Shown piece by piece: positions 22,044 through 34,133 of a DNA stretch of 64,000 bases. Both the position numbers and the translations under genes were made by a program. Origin of the DNA: Catonia carolina (lineage: Eukaryota; Arthropoda; Insecta; Hemiptera; Achilidae); the NCBI GenBank assembly GCA_035578175.1, contig JAQMRL010000003.1, positions 100,051,969 through 100,115,968 on the forward strand. The letters are read 5' to 3'. The notes beneath the pieces are model-generated. The model did no database searches, was not told the DNA's origin, and saw only the letters and a program-made list of their open reading frames with translations. Positions within the stretch are counted from its first letter, which is position 1; every line of letters starts with the position of its first letter.

Positions 22044-22120
22044 TCGTAACATCTGATCCTAAGTCTGTCCGGGATTTGGGTATGATAAATAAAACAGACT
22101 AACTTTTTTTTTTAACTTAG
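22044..22120. repeat. LTR-end-like fragment
   Basis: CGTAACATCTGATCCTAAGT followed by CTGTCCGGGATTTGGGTA resembles the start of the LTR-like unit at 58388 (TGTAACGC, CTAAGGTCCGTTCCGGGATC). The similarity covers only about 60 bp, so this may be an older relative. The downstream sequence to about 22600 is less AT-rich but unassigned. Confidence 0.4.
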
Positions 22121-23365
22121 TTTATTTATTCACAACTGTACAAAATACAACCAGTGAATGTAATGTTATTTACAAAAACAAAAATGGGGGTTATGACATT
22201 AAGGAGACCGCCACTCAATAGTGCCACTCCAACGGTGGATTAATCTTGGATAATAAATTGATAGAATTTACATCTGCGATATGATATCTCCACTCCAACG
22301 TCGTTTCAGTCTGCGTTGCGGATTTTCGGGTAAGTTTGGGGATGCCAGCGTACTAATGAGATGATTTTTATGATACTCAAGTTTGTGTTTGAACCGAGAA
22401 TAGATGTTCAAAAAAGGTTTCGTTAATGTATGGAACACGTAAATCGTTGTGGAATGTGTGATTAGTAACGTAAAAAAATGCGTCAGTTATTTGTCTAAGT
22501 AATTTGGATTGAAATCGTTGAATTCGTTGTAGAGTCGAATGTTTTGCTGCGCCGTAAATTTAGCCACCGTAAGTCCAAATCGGTTTCAGAAAAGATTTAT
22601 ATACTTGTAGTTTTAAATGAAGTGGAAGTTTTGATCGTCGCGATATCAAGGAAAATAGTTGTTTTCGTCTGTTATCAGACGAACCACCCCGTTACCTTTT
22701 GTAGGGGGTATTATTTTTTCACCTCCTGAACGGTGTTTCGTAGCGAAAAATTGTATAGAATCTTTTTTGTGCTTCTAAAGTACTACAAGGCCATGTAGCT
22801 AAAGTTGCCCTTAACCTACCTGTTCGCTGAGAAAACTCAAAACACTAGCATTTCGGCTTTTAGGGCTTGCCGTTTTCATGTTTTTCTTTCTTTACACCTT
22901 CACAATGGTTTTTTTCGTAAATTTTTATTGACAGACGTTCATATTCATAGAGTCACGGAAAATTTATTAAATTTTAGATCAGGGTCCTACGGTGATTGCT
23001 ACCCCAACAAAAATTTTTAAAGTTTTGGAATACAAATAATATTTAAACGGCATGCTATTTAGCAAAGAAATAACATAAACATTTGGTAACCAGACAATTT
23101 TCACGTCGCAACCACAGGTCGCATGAGAAAACGAAAAACTCAAAGTATCATACATTCAAACCTCAACATTCAAAGTTGAAATTTTGAAACTTTAAACATT
23201 AACTTTCATATCTTCAAATAACAAAATATTGTGATCCACCCAACCCCTTTGGCGGCCGAACTTCACCTTGTGCAAATGGTTCTGATCCACTTATTAATTC
23301 TGATCCACCTACCCCTCTGAGGCCGAGACACGTAAGCAGCGCTGGAGTGGCGAGTGTGTATAATA
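22121..23365. other. Unassigned region
   Basis: No reliable gene. A slightly less AT-rich block at 22190-22380 with repeated CCACTCCAACG phrases (22224, 22290) and a block at 23230-23340 with repeated CTGATCCAC phrases may be parts of old retroelements. The 61-71 aa frames are not protein-like. Confidence 0.4.
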
Positions 23366-23369
23366 AACA

Positions 23370-23812
23370 GTGTAGAGAATTTAAAATCATAAAACTTTTA
23401 TTTCAAACATTTTTTTGTATAACGCTTATAGTTAGCGGTAATTAGCAATTTCTTTTTTTCTCACAAAAACGTGTAAAAAAATAGATTTTTTTCAGATTTC
23501 AGCCTTAGTATGCATTTTACGACAAAAGTGTATATTAGTAAATTTAAAGAAAATTAAAAGATCTACAAACTCCATTTACAGCTTTTTTCTCTACAGAGCC
23601 TAGTTTAGCGTGAAAGAGTGATTTTCCGTATTTTTAAGCCCAACAGAGGTAGATTTTCATTTTGCGTCTTTCACTCATGTTTAAAATTAGGTTATATTTA
23701 TTGAGATTTATTTTTTGTTTATTTCTAATGTTTTATTACTAATGTTAGATTATATTGTTAATTATTTGCATTGGCAAGAGAAAGTGTGTGAGTGTTTTAC
23801 ACCAGATTTTTA
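23370..23812 (-). repeat. Family A outer half, minus orientation
   Basis: Blocks GTTAGCGGTAATTAGCAATT, TTAGTATGCATTTTACGACA, TAGTTTAGCGTGAAAGAGTG, ATTTGCATTGGCAAGAGAAA and GTTTTACACCAGATTTTT appear in the reversed order expected for the outer half of an arm. It is open at its inner end and ends with the same terminal CACCAGATT seen at 29.46 kb. Confidence 0.75.
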
Positions 23813-25084
23813 GGGTTATTTTATACAATAAATTATAGAAAGTAAACAATATAATTGACTGAAAATAAAGACAGAGCAAAAATACAGGCACATACAAAAT
23901 ACAAAAATAAAAAACAGGCCATGTGTAAAATTTAATTATAATCATTATGGTTGAATCCATCGACTTTCAAGCTCACAATGGTATAACGTAGAGTAAAGTT
24001 ATCTCATTCTCATTATGTAATAAAAATATCAGGATTCGACAAAACCTGTTATAGTGAATAAAAGGATACGAGTGTAAAATGTGTTAAATATTTAATATCA
24101 TTTAAAATTTTATTTGATTATTTATTTACCAAAGTAAGATAGTCTACCTCAGTTGCAAATAAAGGGGTGGCATGTATATGAACTAGTAAAATTTATCTCG
24201 AGGGAAAAATTGAGATAGTCGCAGTCTGGAAAAGGAAATTTTCATGATAAAACATTTAAAGATTGTACAGATTTGAGTACGTACGTTCTTTACAGAGCGA
24301 TTCATGGCAGAGTGAGTATCAGAATTATGATCAATCTTTACTGGTAAAAAACGACACTGTAAAAAGAGAAGAATGATTTATTCGCGACATAAATTTCTTA
24401 ATCTTATTTCTTACTGCATAAACGGGGTAATTGCGGAGTTTACGAACATAAAATATTCACATCAATCTGAAGCCAACTTCTAAGTAGGCCAACTTTAAGT
24501 TTCGAGTTTATCCTCCGTTTCAATCCACACATTTTATCATTAAAAATATTAATTAGTCAGTGAAAACAACAATATCAACGAAACCTCAGATATTTATCAG
24601 TTTTAAATTTATTTAAAGGTAAATTAAAAAATTGTTAATTTATTTTACCATAAATATTTTGATAATGTTGGTCTTTATTTATTAAGTTTTCGGTCCGTAA
24701 ATTTATTTAGAACTTAATTATCTTTCTAAGTTCAGAATCTATTTATTTTGTTAAAGATAGCATTACGACAGTGTTTTTATTAGCCAATCATGCTTTCACA
24801 TTTTTCCCGATAATAGCACTTTCCGTTCTTTCCAAGATTTATAACTATTGTATTTCATGGTAAAACGCTTATCTCGTACATGAGCTTAGACATAATCTAC
24901 AAAATTTATTTCAAACATTAAATTAATGTATTTGAATTTAATGGTTTTTGTTAAAAAATTTCTGTCATATAAAATACATTGTTATTACTGTAATTAAGGG
25001 AAGAGTCTTCCAAATTAATGAAAATATATTTTGTGCCTAAAATTAACAAAATGATTTTAACGATTAATGCTTTTTTGAACAATT
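23813..25084. other. AT-rich gap
   Basis: No recognisable feature. Confidence 0.45.
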
Positions 25085-25440
25085 AATTTTAGAAAAACCG
25101 TTCAAAAGAAGGAGAGCAGGATGTGACGGATACATACACAGATTGGTCTTTTGATTGGACAAGATGAGAACGACAAAAAAATCTTTGACATCAAAAACAG
25201 CAGCAAAATAAATCAAAATGAATTAAAATGAATAACTAAAACAAAAAAAAGGCTCAATAAACTTAAATTAACAGAAAGCGTCAAGAACAATCGAGAAAGA
25301 TTCAGGTACAAAATCAAAAACACAAATTTTAATGAGATATTGTAATGAGGAGATGAATCAGGGTAAAGAACGAAGGAGAGAGTACAATGAACTCTTGAAG
25401 AGAATTTGGAAGGAAAGACAGAGATCTATACTCTGTGCAA
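25085..25440 (+). pseudogene. RTE-like LINE, C-terminal fragment, degraded
   Basis: Frame-shifted pieces resemble the extreme C-terminus of the RTE proteins at 17 and 30 kb: NNRERFRYKIKNTNFNEI followed by KERREYNELLKRIWKERQRS. Many stops interrupt it. The highly basic, tryptophan-containing tail is the main evidence; it is a short and old copy. Confidence 0.5.
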
Positions 25441-26600
25441 CCGTTGGCAGATACCATTGCTTATGGCCAGGGCGCTGTTACGTACTGTGTTAAAAACATT
25501 GACTCACGCTATGAAAATAAAAATCAAAGTTGATCTTATTGTACGCTACACTTATTATATCGAAACAATTACGTTTGCGATTGAAAATGTTTACGTTATT
25601 ATCTGAAAAATATTTATGTGACAGAATTATTACATTTGTAACTGAATAAAACTATTTATAGGGTAATGTGCAGCATTTTGTTTGTAAAACAATTCAATGT
25701 TATTAAAAACTAAAATAAAATTAAACATTTTTTTTATTCTTTCAAAATCTATATTTATCTATTTCATCGCCATAGACCTATAAATTGTATAGACCTTCTT
25801 TTAATTTTTATTCTATATTGTAACTACTATTCATTTTATTTTAAAGTATTTCATTTTTTTTAAATTTTAAATACTGCGTCTTTTAATCGAATATTGGGGC
25901 CGAACATCTTAATTAATTCTTAAAATAATTATTCATTCTTTAAATAATAGTCACATAATTTTAACTTAAGTTTAAATTACAATTACAACTAAAATTTATA
26001 CGTTATTAATTAAATGCTACGTATGTTTGTAGGACAGATAGTAGCGGAGACTATATTGCTCTATACAACCAATGTTAAATTGGAATCGCCTATCTTTCCC
26101 ACAGTCTTAAGTGACTATTGGATGTAGTATAAGAGAAACAGAAGGAAAATTTATAAAAGTATTTACGGTTTTACACTCTTTTAGATAAATAATTAATATG
26201 AATAAGAATAAAAGTGTATATAATTTACATCAAAAAACACCGCAGAAGCAGAACAAGTTGGCGCTTTTTAACCGAATCCTTTTGCGAGGTATCCGTAATT
26301 ATGTAAAACTTTTATAAATGGTGATGAAATGTGTTGAATTAAACAACTCCAATTAATGAATGTATTCCATTTAATATTGATTTAATTACAGGCTTTACCT
26401 TTATGTTGACAGAAATAATTTCAATCAACAACAGTTTGATGTAATTATTTCCGTATGATGGATTTCAATACCCAGATGAAAATAATGCGATCAATAGCCG
26501 CACTCTCATGTGATTGAACATTACTAAATTATCATTAACATTTATTATAGTAGATTTGGAGTGAAAATTTATACAAATTGCTTTTCTCTAACAATAAACT
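25441..26600. other. AT-rich gap
   Basis: No gene recognised. The 66-aa frame at 25406-25606 begins inside the LINE remnant and is not protein-like. Confidence 0.45.
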
Positions 26601-27434
26601 GCATATACAGAGTGATTCACGAAGAAACGACTTCGGGAGATGAATCTTCATTGAAAAATCTGGTGTGAAACACTCACACAAATTTCTCTTGCCAGTGCAA
26701 ATAATTAACAATAAACCTAACATTAGTAATAAAACAAAAGAAATAAACAAAAACTAACCTCAATAAACATAACCTAATTTTAATCATGAGTGAAAGACGC
26801 AAAATGAAAATCAACCTCAGTTTGGCTTAGAAATACGGAAAATCACTCTTTTTCTCTAAACTAGGCTCTGTAGAGAAAAATGCTCTAAATAAAAGTTGTA
26901 GATATTTTAATTTTCTATAAATTTAATTATATACACTTTTGTCGTAAAATGCATACTAAGGCCGAAATCTTAAAAAAAATCAATTTTTCACACATTTTCG
27001 TGAGAAAAAACAGAAAATCGCTAATTACCGCTAAACTAAGCGTTATACAAAAAATTGTTTGAAATAAAGGTTGTAGGATTTTAAATTCTCTACAATTTGT
27101 CTTTTATAAAGTTTTGCGCTAAAATGCATATTAAAGCCGTAATCTTAAAAAACAACGTTTTTACGAGAAAACACCCTCACCAAGAATTTTAGAAAACATG
27201 GCGCCTACCCTATCTTGTAGAGAATAAAAAATTGAGTAAATGAGGCGATTTTAAAAAAAATCGTAGGACTAGTTTTTGAGAAAATCACAAAAAAGTGAAA
27301 AATTATACGAATAAACTACTACTTCCGGTTGACCGATTTCGATGAAAATGTTCGTGTCGGGTCCGGTAGTGGTATGTAACTTAAGTTTCAAGTTCCAAGT
27401 TCGTACGATGTTCCGTTCTTGAGATATTTTGTAT

Positions 27435-27474
27435 ACACACACACACACACACACAGAGACACACACACAGACCA
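27435..27474 (+). repeat. CA microsatellite inside family A
   Basis: A (CA)n tract with interruptions lies between GAGATATTTTGTATA and GACCAATCGCTAAAAACATG. The same internal position holds CA/TG tracts in the arms at 28.02, 37.86 and 47.80 kb. Confidence 0.8.
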
Positions 27475-28016
27475 ATCGCTAAAAACATGTTTTTTGGGTT
27501 CAGGGGGTCTGAAAACGTATAGATCCGGTGAAAACTCGATTTCGAAAAATCGACATGAAAACAATACTTTCCTTCCTATATATTCATATAGACAAGAGAA
27601 AGTAAAAATAAGAAAAAAACTCATATAACCATAGGTGCGGTAATGATTCGTTAGCGTATTACGGCTAGTGAAAGATTTCGCCCGAGTATGAAAGAAGTTC
27701 ATAATTTTAGGGCGTTAATTGTGAGTCAAAAATAATATTTATTATGAATTTTAACCAGAGAAATAAAAACAACAGGTCTCAGAATCATATCTTTAGTAGT
27801 TTTTCAGAAATCTAAAGTAATTCTTAAATAAATAGGGGTATAAACCCCTGTTTTTTATATTTTTCGTACAATAACACTTTTTACGTTCTCTTACCTATAT
27901 GAATATATAGGAAGGAAAGTATTGTTTTCATGTCAATTTTTAGAAATCGACTTTTCACTGGATCTACACGTTTTCAGACCCCCTGAACCCAAAAAAACAT
28001 GATTTTAGCGATTGGT

Positions 28017-28017
28017 C

Positions 28018-28051
<34 letters not shown>

Positions 28052-28075
28052 CGCGTGTGTGTTTGTGTGTGAACA
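28017..28075 (-). repeat. TG/CG microsatellite inside family A
   Basis: (TG)n passes into (CG)n and back to (TG)n. It sits at the same position of the family A consensus as the CA tracts of other arms, but on the opposite strand because this arm is inverted. Confidence 0.8.
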
Positions 28076-28574
28076 GAATATCTCAAGAACGGAACATCAT
28101 ACGAACTTGAAACTTGAAACTTAAGTCAGATACTACTAGAGGACCCGACACGAACATTATCATCAAAATCGGTCAACTGAAAGTAGTAGTTTATTCGTGT
28201 AATTTTTCACTTTTTTGCGATTTTCTCAAAAACGGGTCCTACGATTTTTTTTTGAAATCGCCTCATTTACTAAATGTTTTATGCTCTACAAGATAAGGTA
28301 GGCGTCATGTCTGCTGAAATTCTTGGAGAGGCTGTTTTTACGTAAAAAATTGTTTTTTTTAAGATTGCATCTCTATGGTGCATTTTAGCGCAAAAATGTA
28401 TATAATAAAAGTTGTAGACAATTTAAAATCCTACAACTATTCTTTTATTTATTTTTGTATAACGCTCAGTTTAGCGGTACTTAGCGATTTTCTGTTATTT
28501 TTCTCACGAAAACGTGTAAAAATTTTATTTTTTACGATTTCGGCTTTAGTATGCATTTTACGACAAAAGTGTAT

Positions 28575-28975
28575 ACCACCGACGCTTACGAAGAAAATGG
28601 AGTAGAGATCTATTGATCGAATAACAAAATATGTAAATAAACTGCTTAAAAGATGTACAAATTATTTCACAGATTTCATAATTCCTTAACATTTCATTCT
28701 TCATTCATTTCTTTTGTAATTATAATTTTTTATGAGTTGTTCAGATCTTTATTATTCTTGTAATGTGTATATTATTTGTTTTTCCTGTGTTTTCTTTTTT
28801 CTCAATTTCTTTTTATTGTTAAACTTTTGAATTATCCACTGTGATATATTCTTTAAAAAAATTATTTTCTGTTTATTATTCACGTCATTTGTTTATTCTA
28901 AATTTTGTTAAGCTTTTGGATGGTTGTACAGTATTGTATAGTTTCTAAATAAAAAAATCAAAGTTAAAAATAAAA
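28575..28975 (+). mobile_element. Retroposed mRNA 3' end with 10-bp target duplication
   Basis: The insert is bounded by perfect repeats AAAAGTGTAT (28565-28574 and 28976-28985) and interrupts family A. It ends with AATAAA (28948-28953) and, about 10-20 bases later, an A-rich tail. Its first bases read in frame as TTDAYEENGVEIY followed by TGA, then about 345 bp of T-rich 3' UTR. This is the expected form of a 5'-truncated LINE-mediated copy of an mRNA. The source could be a host gene or the 3' end of another LINE; I do not recognise the 13 residues. Confidence 0.7.
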
Positions 28976-29225
28976 AAAAGTGTATGTAATCAATTTTATA
29001 GGAAATTAAAAGATCTACAACTTCAATTAGAGCACTTTTCTCTACAAAGCCTAGTTTAGCGTGAAAGAGTGTTTTTCCGTATTTTTGAGCCAAACTGAGG
29101 TTTATTTTCATTTTGCGTCTTTTACTCATGATTAAAATAAGGTTATGTTTATTGATGTTAGTTTTTTGGTTTTGTTTCAAATGTTTTATTTCTAATATTA
29201 AATTTAATTGTTCTTTTTTTGCATT

Positions 29226-29400
29226 GCCGGCCGCATTGGCATAGTTGGTAACGTGCTCGCCTCTCATCATGCGGTCTTGGGTTCGAATCCCATTCAGGCA
29301 CGGCATATTTTCATACGTTACAAAAATCATTTCATCCTTCACCATCTGCATTAGCAGTAGTTGCAGAACAGTCAGACGTTAAACAAAAAAAAAAAAAAAA
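29226..29400 (+). mobile_element. tRNA-derived SINE (family D), poly(A)-tailed
   Basis: The head GCCGGCCGCATTGGCATAGT, then TGGTAACGTGC (box-A side) and GGGTTCGAATCCCA (box B), is tRNA-like. The body ends GTCAGACGTTAAAC and a run of about 18 A. It interrupts a family A arm; the flanks TTTTTTGCATTG and TTATTTTCATTG look like an imperfect target duplication. It is a retroposon, not a functional tRNA gene. Confidence 0.85.
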
Positions 29401-29556
29401 CATTATTTTCATTGGCAAGAGAAAGTTGTGTGAGTGTTTTGAGTGTCACCAGATTTTTTTAAATGGGCTATACACACATAATGGTTTTAAATAAAACTTG
29501 CAAAAAATTAATCTAAATAGTGTATTAAAAACAATAGATTTTTTTATTATAATATA

Positions 29557-31158
29557 AAATCATTAGAACAGAAAAACATTAAAGCGTCTGGAGAAGATCT
29601 GACCACAGCAGAAATGTGGAAATATCCCTCCAAAGAAACTCAAGAAATTCTTCATCAACATCTAGTCGAGATCTGGAACTCAGAAACTCTTCCATCTCAC
29701 TGGAAAAGCGCCCTGATCCACCCTATTCACAAAAAAGGCGACAAAACAAATCCAGATAACTACAGAGGGATTTCCCTTTTGGATTGCACATACAAAATCC
29801 TCTGAAAAATAATTTACAATCGCATTAAGTACCAACTTGAAAAAGAACTGGGAGAATACCAGGGCGGATTTCGCCCAGGGAGGGGTTGTCCAGAACAGAT
29901 CATTACCATGAAATTAATCATTGAATATTTCAGACAGCGAGACAAACAACTGGTGATCTCGTTCATTGATTTCAAAAAAGCGTATGATTGCATACACAGA
30001 AAATCTCTTCTGAAGATCTTGAGGAATTTCGGTCTACATCCAAAGCTAGTGAAAATGATTGAATTAACACTTACGGACACAATTTCCCGTGTAAAATTCA
30101 GAGGAGAAGTCTCAGACTCGTTCGAGATAAAAACAGGACTTCATCAGGGGGACGGCCTATCACCCCTCCTATTCAACTGCGCATTGGAATTTATCATGCG
30201 CGTCTGGGAAAAATGCAACCTCAAAATGATTTCTGTTGGAAGGCGTATCAAAATTAACTGCCCTGGTTTTGCTGATGATCTTGCCCTATTTGGGGACAGC
30301 ATTGCGGAGGCAAGAAAACAAATTACTTCCCTAAGCGAAATTGCGGGGAAGATTGGCCTGAAAATTTCCTACGAAAAAACAAAAATCTTGGTTCGCGACT
30401 CTGTCTGCATTTCCAGGGTAAAAATTTGTGATCGGGAAATCGATCTAGTCAAGGACTTCAAATATCTGGGTGAAAAAATCACAGGAAATAACAATGAGAA
30501 ACGTAACTGGACAGAAAGATTCAACAAACTCGCAAAATCCGCAAAACACACACAAAATGTTTACAATAAAAAGTGTCTTTCAATAAATTCAAAACTCCGG
30601 CATTACAACACCGTAATTCTACCGGAGATCACATACAGCAGCGAAACAATCTTCAGTCTCAGGAAGATAAACACGGAGCACAGAATCTCAAAATTGGAGC
30701 GTCGGATCATCAGGAGATGCCTGAACAAAAGATGTTTCTCTGATGGGATATGGAAACCCGTCTCGAAAGAAGAAGTATACAGAAATACAGAACCTCTAGC
30801 AGACCAGATGAGGAAAAAGAGAATTTCCTTCTTTGGACATCTCTTGAGGACCGACTCTTCCAGAATCTCAAAACAAATCATCAACTTTTTCCTTAACAGA
30901 AAAACTCAGCCCCACTGGATCAGGGAAATTAAGGAGGACATGGACGGGCTCCAAATCTCACTTGCGGACCTCAAAACAAAAGCCGGAATTTACCACAGGC
31001 TGAAAACCACAAGACTTGAACAGCAGAAACCGACGAAACGACAGAAAGTTGTGTATTCTGACAAGGAACGGCAGAGAAGATCGGATGGATTGAGGGAATA
31101 CTGGAGAAAGTTCAAGGAGGGAAATATCAGGAAGGGACTCCAAAAACTGAAAGATTGA
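29557..31158 (+). pseudogene. LINE reverse transcriptase, RT and C-terminal domains, one internal stop
   Basis: A single frame is open from about 29521 to 31158 except for a TGA at 29803-29805 inside the TYKIL segment. After the stop the first in-frame methionine is at 29908 (416 aa). Motifs in order: NYRGISLLDC (motif 1), GGFRPGRGCPEQI (motif 2), FIDFKKAYD (motif A, D21 of the 416-aa part), TGLHQGDGLSPLLFN (motif B, 76-90), GFADDLAL (catalytic DD 123-124), GLKISYEKTKIL and FKYLGEKI. The C-terminal part carries KKRISFFGHLLR and a basic, W-rich end. All catalytic residues visible are intact, but the truncation and stop make it non-autonomous. Confidence 0.88.
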
Positions 31159-31235
31159 ACCGCAAAAATTGAAATGAGCTCTTTTTTGTTTGATGAACTT
31201 ATGTAGTCCTATGTAGCTTTAAAAAAAAAATCAGC
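29557..31235 (+). mobile_element. RTE-like LINE, longest copy in the window
   Basis: The homologous frame starts at about 29557 (KSLEQKNIKASGEDL) and the element ends shortly after the stop at 31158, with an A-rich segment at 31219-31230. The apurinic endonuclease region is missing, so it is 5'-truncated by roughly half. It lies 90 bp from the outer terminus of the family A pair, with no shared duplication seen. Confidence 0.75.
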
Positions 31236-31711
31236 TAAAAATTGATGTTCTAATAACTTAGTTAATAAATAAATTGAATAATTTATATCTAACTTTGTAG
31301 GTTCATAAATGATAATAGTAGAATCAATAAAATTCGTTTATTTAATAAAAAAAAAAATGCGAATCATATTAAATGGCAATGATGATAAATAAGTGAAGTA
31401 CTCGTTCAGTGAACGCTATTCAGCAAATTGAAGACAATATAATGTCTTCATAAATGAAGAAATAATGACAGTCGCTATTTACAGCATCAAATCTGTTCTA
31501 TATAACGGTTGTGGTGGATTCTCTGGGAAAAAGGGAATAAAATGGTTTTAATATAAATGGGTTGTCATTCATTTCAATAAAGGTCATGATTCCTTGCTAT
31601 CAAGTTGATTTACAAGAGCCATTATATAGCAGATTTTAAAATCGCTGTGAAAGTCAAATTTAGCTTGATTGGACATGTTTAATATTATGTTAAATGTTTT
31701 TATTTCGAAAT
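31236..31711. other. AT-rich gap
   Basis: No feature recognised. Confidence 0.4.
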
Positions 31712-31713
31712 AC

Positions 31714-32720
31714 AGAGTGTGTGAAAGCCACAACTTTCTCTTAGCAATATAAATATAAAAACATATAACCTATATTAAAACATTATTAAACAATGTAAAC
31801 TTAAAAACATAACCTAATTTTAACCATAAGTGAATGACGCAAAATTAAAATCAACCACAGTTCGACTTAAAAATTTAGAAAATCTAAACTAGGCGCTGTT
31901 GAAAAAATGCTTGAAATAGAGCTGTACATTTTTTTAAATTTCCTAAAATTGTAATTATATTACTACACGTTTTTCGTAAAATCCATACTAAGGACGCAAA
32001 ATTTAAAAAATTAAATTTTTTTACCGATTTTAACGAAAGAAATACAGACTTATTGACGGAAACGTTAAATAAAAAAAAATGTTAAATACAAATTGTAGGT
32101 TTTTTAATGTTCTACAACTTTAGTTACACACTTTTGCTCTAGAATGCAAAATAAGACCGCGATCTTTAAAAAATTATATTAAGACCACAGGACCCCCAAA
32201 ATTTCAGCAGATATGGGCGCTTACCCTACCTTATAGAAAATAAAAATGTAGTAACTTAAAGAGGTAAAATTTTAAAAAATTGTAGGAGCCGTTTTTGAGA
32301 AAATCGCAAAAATATTAAATTGTACGAATAACCTACTACTTCCGGTTAACTGATTTTAATGGAAACGTCCGTGTCGGGTTCTTTTAGTGGTATACCTAAT
32401 GTAATTTCTACGTTTCAACTTAATCCGTTCTTGAGATATTTTTTTTCACAAACAAACACAGACCGATCGCTTCGTAAAACAAATAATACTTTCCTTTCCT
32501 ATACATTAATTTAAGACAAGAGAAAGTAAAAATAAGAAAAAAATGTTCTTTTTAAACATACTCCGGAAGCAATTCGTTAGCGACTGACGGCTGGCGAAAG
32601 ATTTTGGCTGAAATTCAGTAACCCCAGTGAAATGAGACCATACTAAAACTTTTAAGGCGTTACGTTGGAGACAAACCTAATACTATCTTATAGTTTTTAT
32701 CCTGAAAAATTTAATAAACC
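31714..32720 (+). repeat. Family A copy, diverged, extending into the centre region
   Basis: Arm blocks run from AACTTTCTCTTAGCAATATA to AGACAAGAGAAAGTAAAAAT (32535). Beyond it the sequence continues as ATTCGTTAGCGACTGACGGC and GGCGTTACGTTGG, matching the central spacer of the inverted pair (27640-27720). This shows that the centre belongs to the element. It has no microsatellite; only CACAAACAAACACAGACC is present at that position. Confidence 0.7.
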
Positions 32721-33238
32721 AGGTCCCAGCGCTGTATCTTTGTTTTTTAAGATATACGACATAAGCACAAAAATTAGAGATCGTAAATAAAATGAATTTT
32801 CATTTAAGATTAACTTTTTTAGATTTAACGTAAAATAACTTCGTTATTAAGCCTAATTGAAGTATTTCCATATTTTAAAATACGTTAATCAATGTTTAAT
32901 TAAAGAGTTAGCCTTTAATAGGATATCCTTTCATAAAAAGAAATTAAACAATGGAAAATCGATTTTTTTAAAAAGCAAATTTATTGCAAAAAGTCTAGGG
33001 TACATACAGTCCAAAATCCATCGAGAGATATGCGTCCGTAGTTTTGAGAATTTTGCCCAAAACTTTGGAAGAAAATCGCGTTATTACAACTAGAAAACAG
33101 CTGTATTGTTGAATCTTAAATGTTTAATAAAGTCATTAATTTGTACTTTCTATTGCCTTATATGAATTAATTATTTTATGTCGATAATTGTTTTTATGTT
33201 GAGTTTTTGAAATCGAGTTTCCACCGGAAATACATGAT
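32721..33238. other. AT-rich gap
   Basis: No recognisable gene. The 78-aa frame at 32857-33093 has an unremarkable composition and no known motif. Confidence 0.4.
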
Positions 33239-33249
33239 AGTTTATTAAT

Positions 33250-33299
33250 TATTTATTTTAAGCAGATCCTGGAACACGGACCTTAGAAATAACAGTTAC
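33250..33299. repeat. Short LTR-end fragment, inverse orientation
   Basis: GATCCTGGAACACGGACCTT followed by AGAAATAACAGTTACA is the inverse of the start of the LTR-like unit at 58388. Just after it, AGTTACAATATTATA occurs twice in a row. Confidence 0.45.
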
Positions 33300-34133
33300 A
33301 ATATTATAACAAGTTACAATATTATAAGTACTAAAACTACTTTAATAGTTCTTTGTATTGACAAATACTTTACAATATCGACCAATAAAAAAATATTTTC
33401 TAACTTCATTGACAAATTTATTATAAAAATACATAACAGATTTTTAAATTGCACTTGCTTGATTGAAGCTAATTTAATTTATCTGAAAAAGATATAGGTA
33501 AATTCATTCTATTTGACCTTATTCTACTAGAAAAGCTATTTATTTATTTTCTACTAAATTAACTTTTAAAATGAGACCGTACCGATAAAAAAGTGTATAA
33601 TATACATTGAAAATTTTCCGCTAAAATAATTTTAAACACATTAAAATTCTTGATCGTAAAACGCTGTAAAAATTAATGGATGATGTTCTACTTCAACAAG
33701 CATTCATATCTTGTCATTAAAAAATTTGTGTAACAGTGTGATAGAATGGGGAAATAGAAAGAAATAGGGAAATAAGAGAATAAAGGAGTGATACAATAGG
33801 GTTTTATATTTTTATGAAACTAGAGATAAAATGTAAATATTAATTATTATATTACGAAACGCTTTGTAATAATATATTTTCGTTTTGTGTTATGACGATA
33901 AAATAAATTAAAATATGGAAGCAGAATATTGTGATGATTAATATTTTCTTCTTTTGAAAATCTTTACAAGATCAATCTTTTCAAGCATATCTAAAAATTC
34001 ATAAAGTACTTGTGGTTTTGTAAGAATTTAATTTATTCATTACTTTGAATGTACAAAAAGTGTTAGACCAGTTTGTTGTTAAATACTTGATTGGTGTTTT
34101 AAAACAAAACTTTCTCGTAATAAAATTTATCTT
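33300..34133. other. AT-rich gap
   Basis: No feature recognised. Confidence 0.45.

Larger units (their letters stand above)
26658..29466. mobile_element. Family A inverted pair (fold-back-like element) with nested insertions
   Basis: A plus-strand arm (26658-27608) and a minus-strand arm (27883-29466) are inverted copies around a ~270-bp centre. Both outer termini read AATCTGGTGTGAAAC (minus: ACACCAGATT) followed by the CTTTCTCTTGCC block. The right arm is lengthened by two insertions at 28575-28975 and 29226-29400. The symmetrical organisation suggests a transposon with very long terminal inverted repeats. Single arms elsewhere would then be deletion or recombination products. No transposase is visible in the centre. 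Confidence 0.65.

Noticed and set aside
27419..27480. CRISPR-like array
   Set aside because: Short CA repeats without spacers; this is a microsatellite within a transposon arm.
27388..27702. Open frames of 68-104 aa around 27.3-27.7 kb and 101 aa at 47.4-47.7 kb
   Set aside because: They lie within non-coding family A repeats and include the translated CA microsatellite.
28908..29351. 147-aa minus-strand open frame
   Set aside because: It spans the retroposed 3' end, family A and the SINE, so it is a chance frame across several mobile elements.
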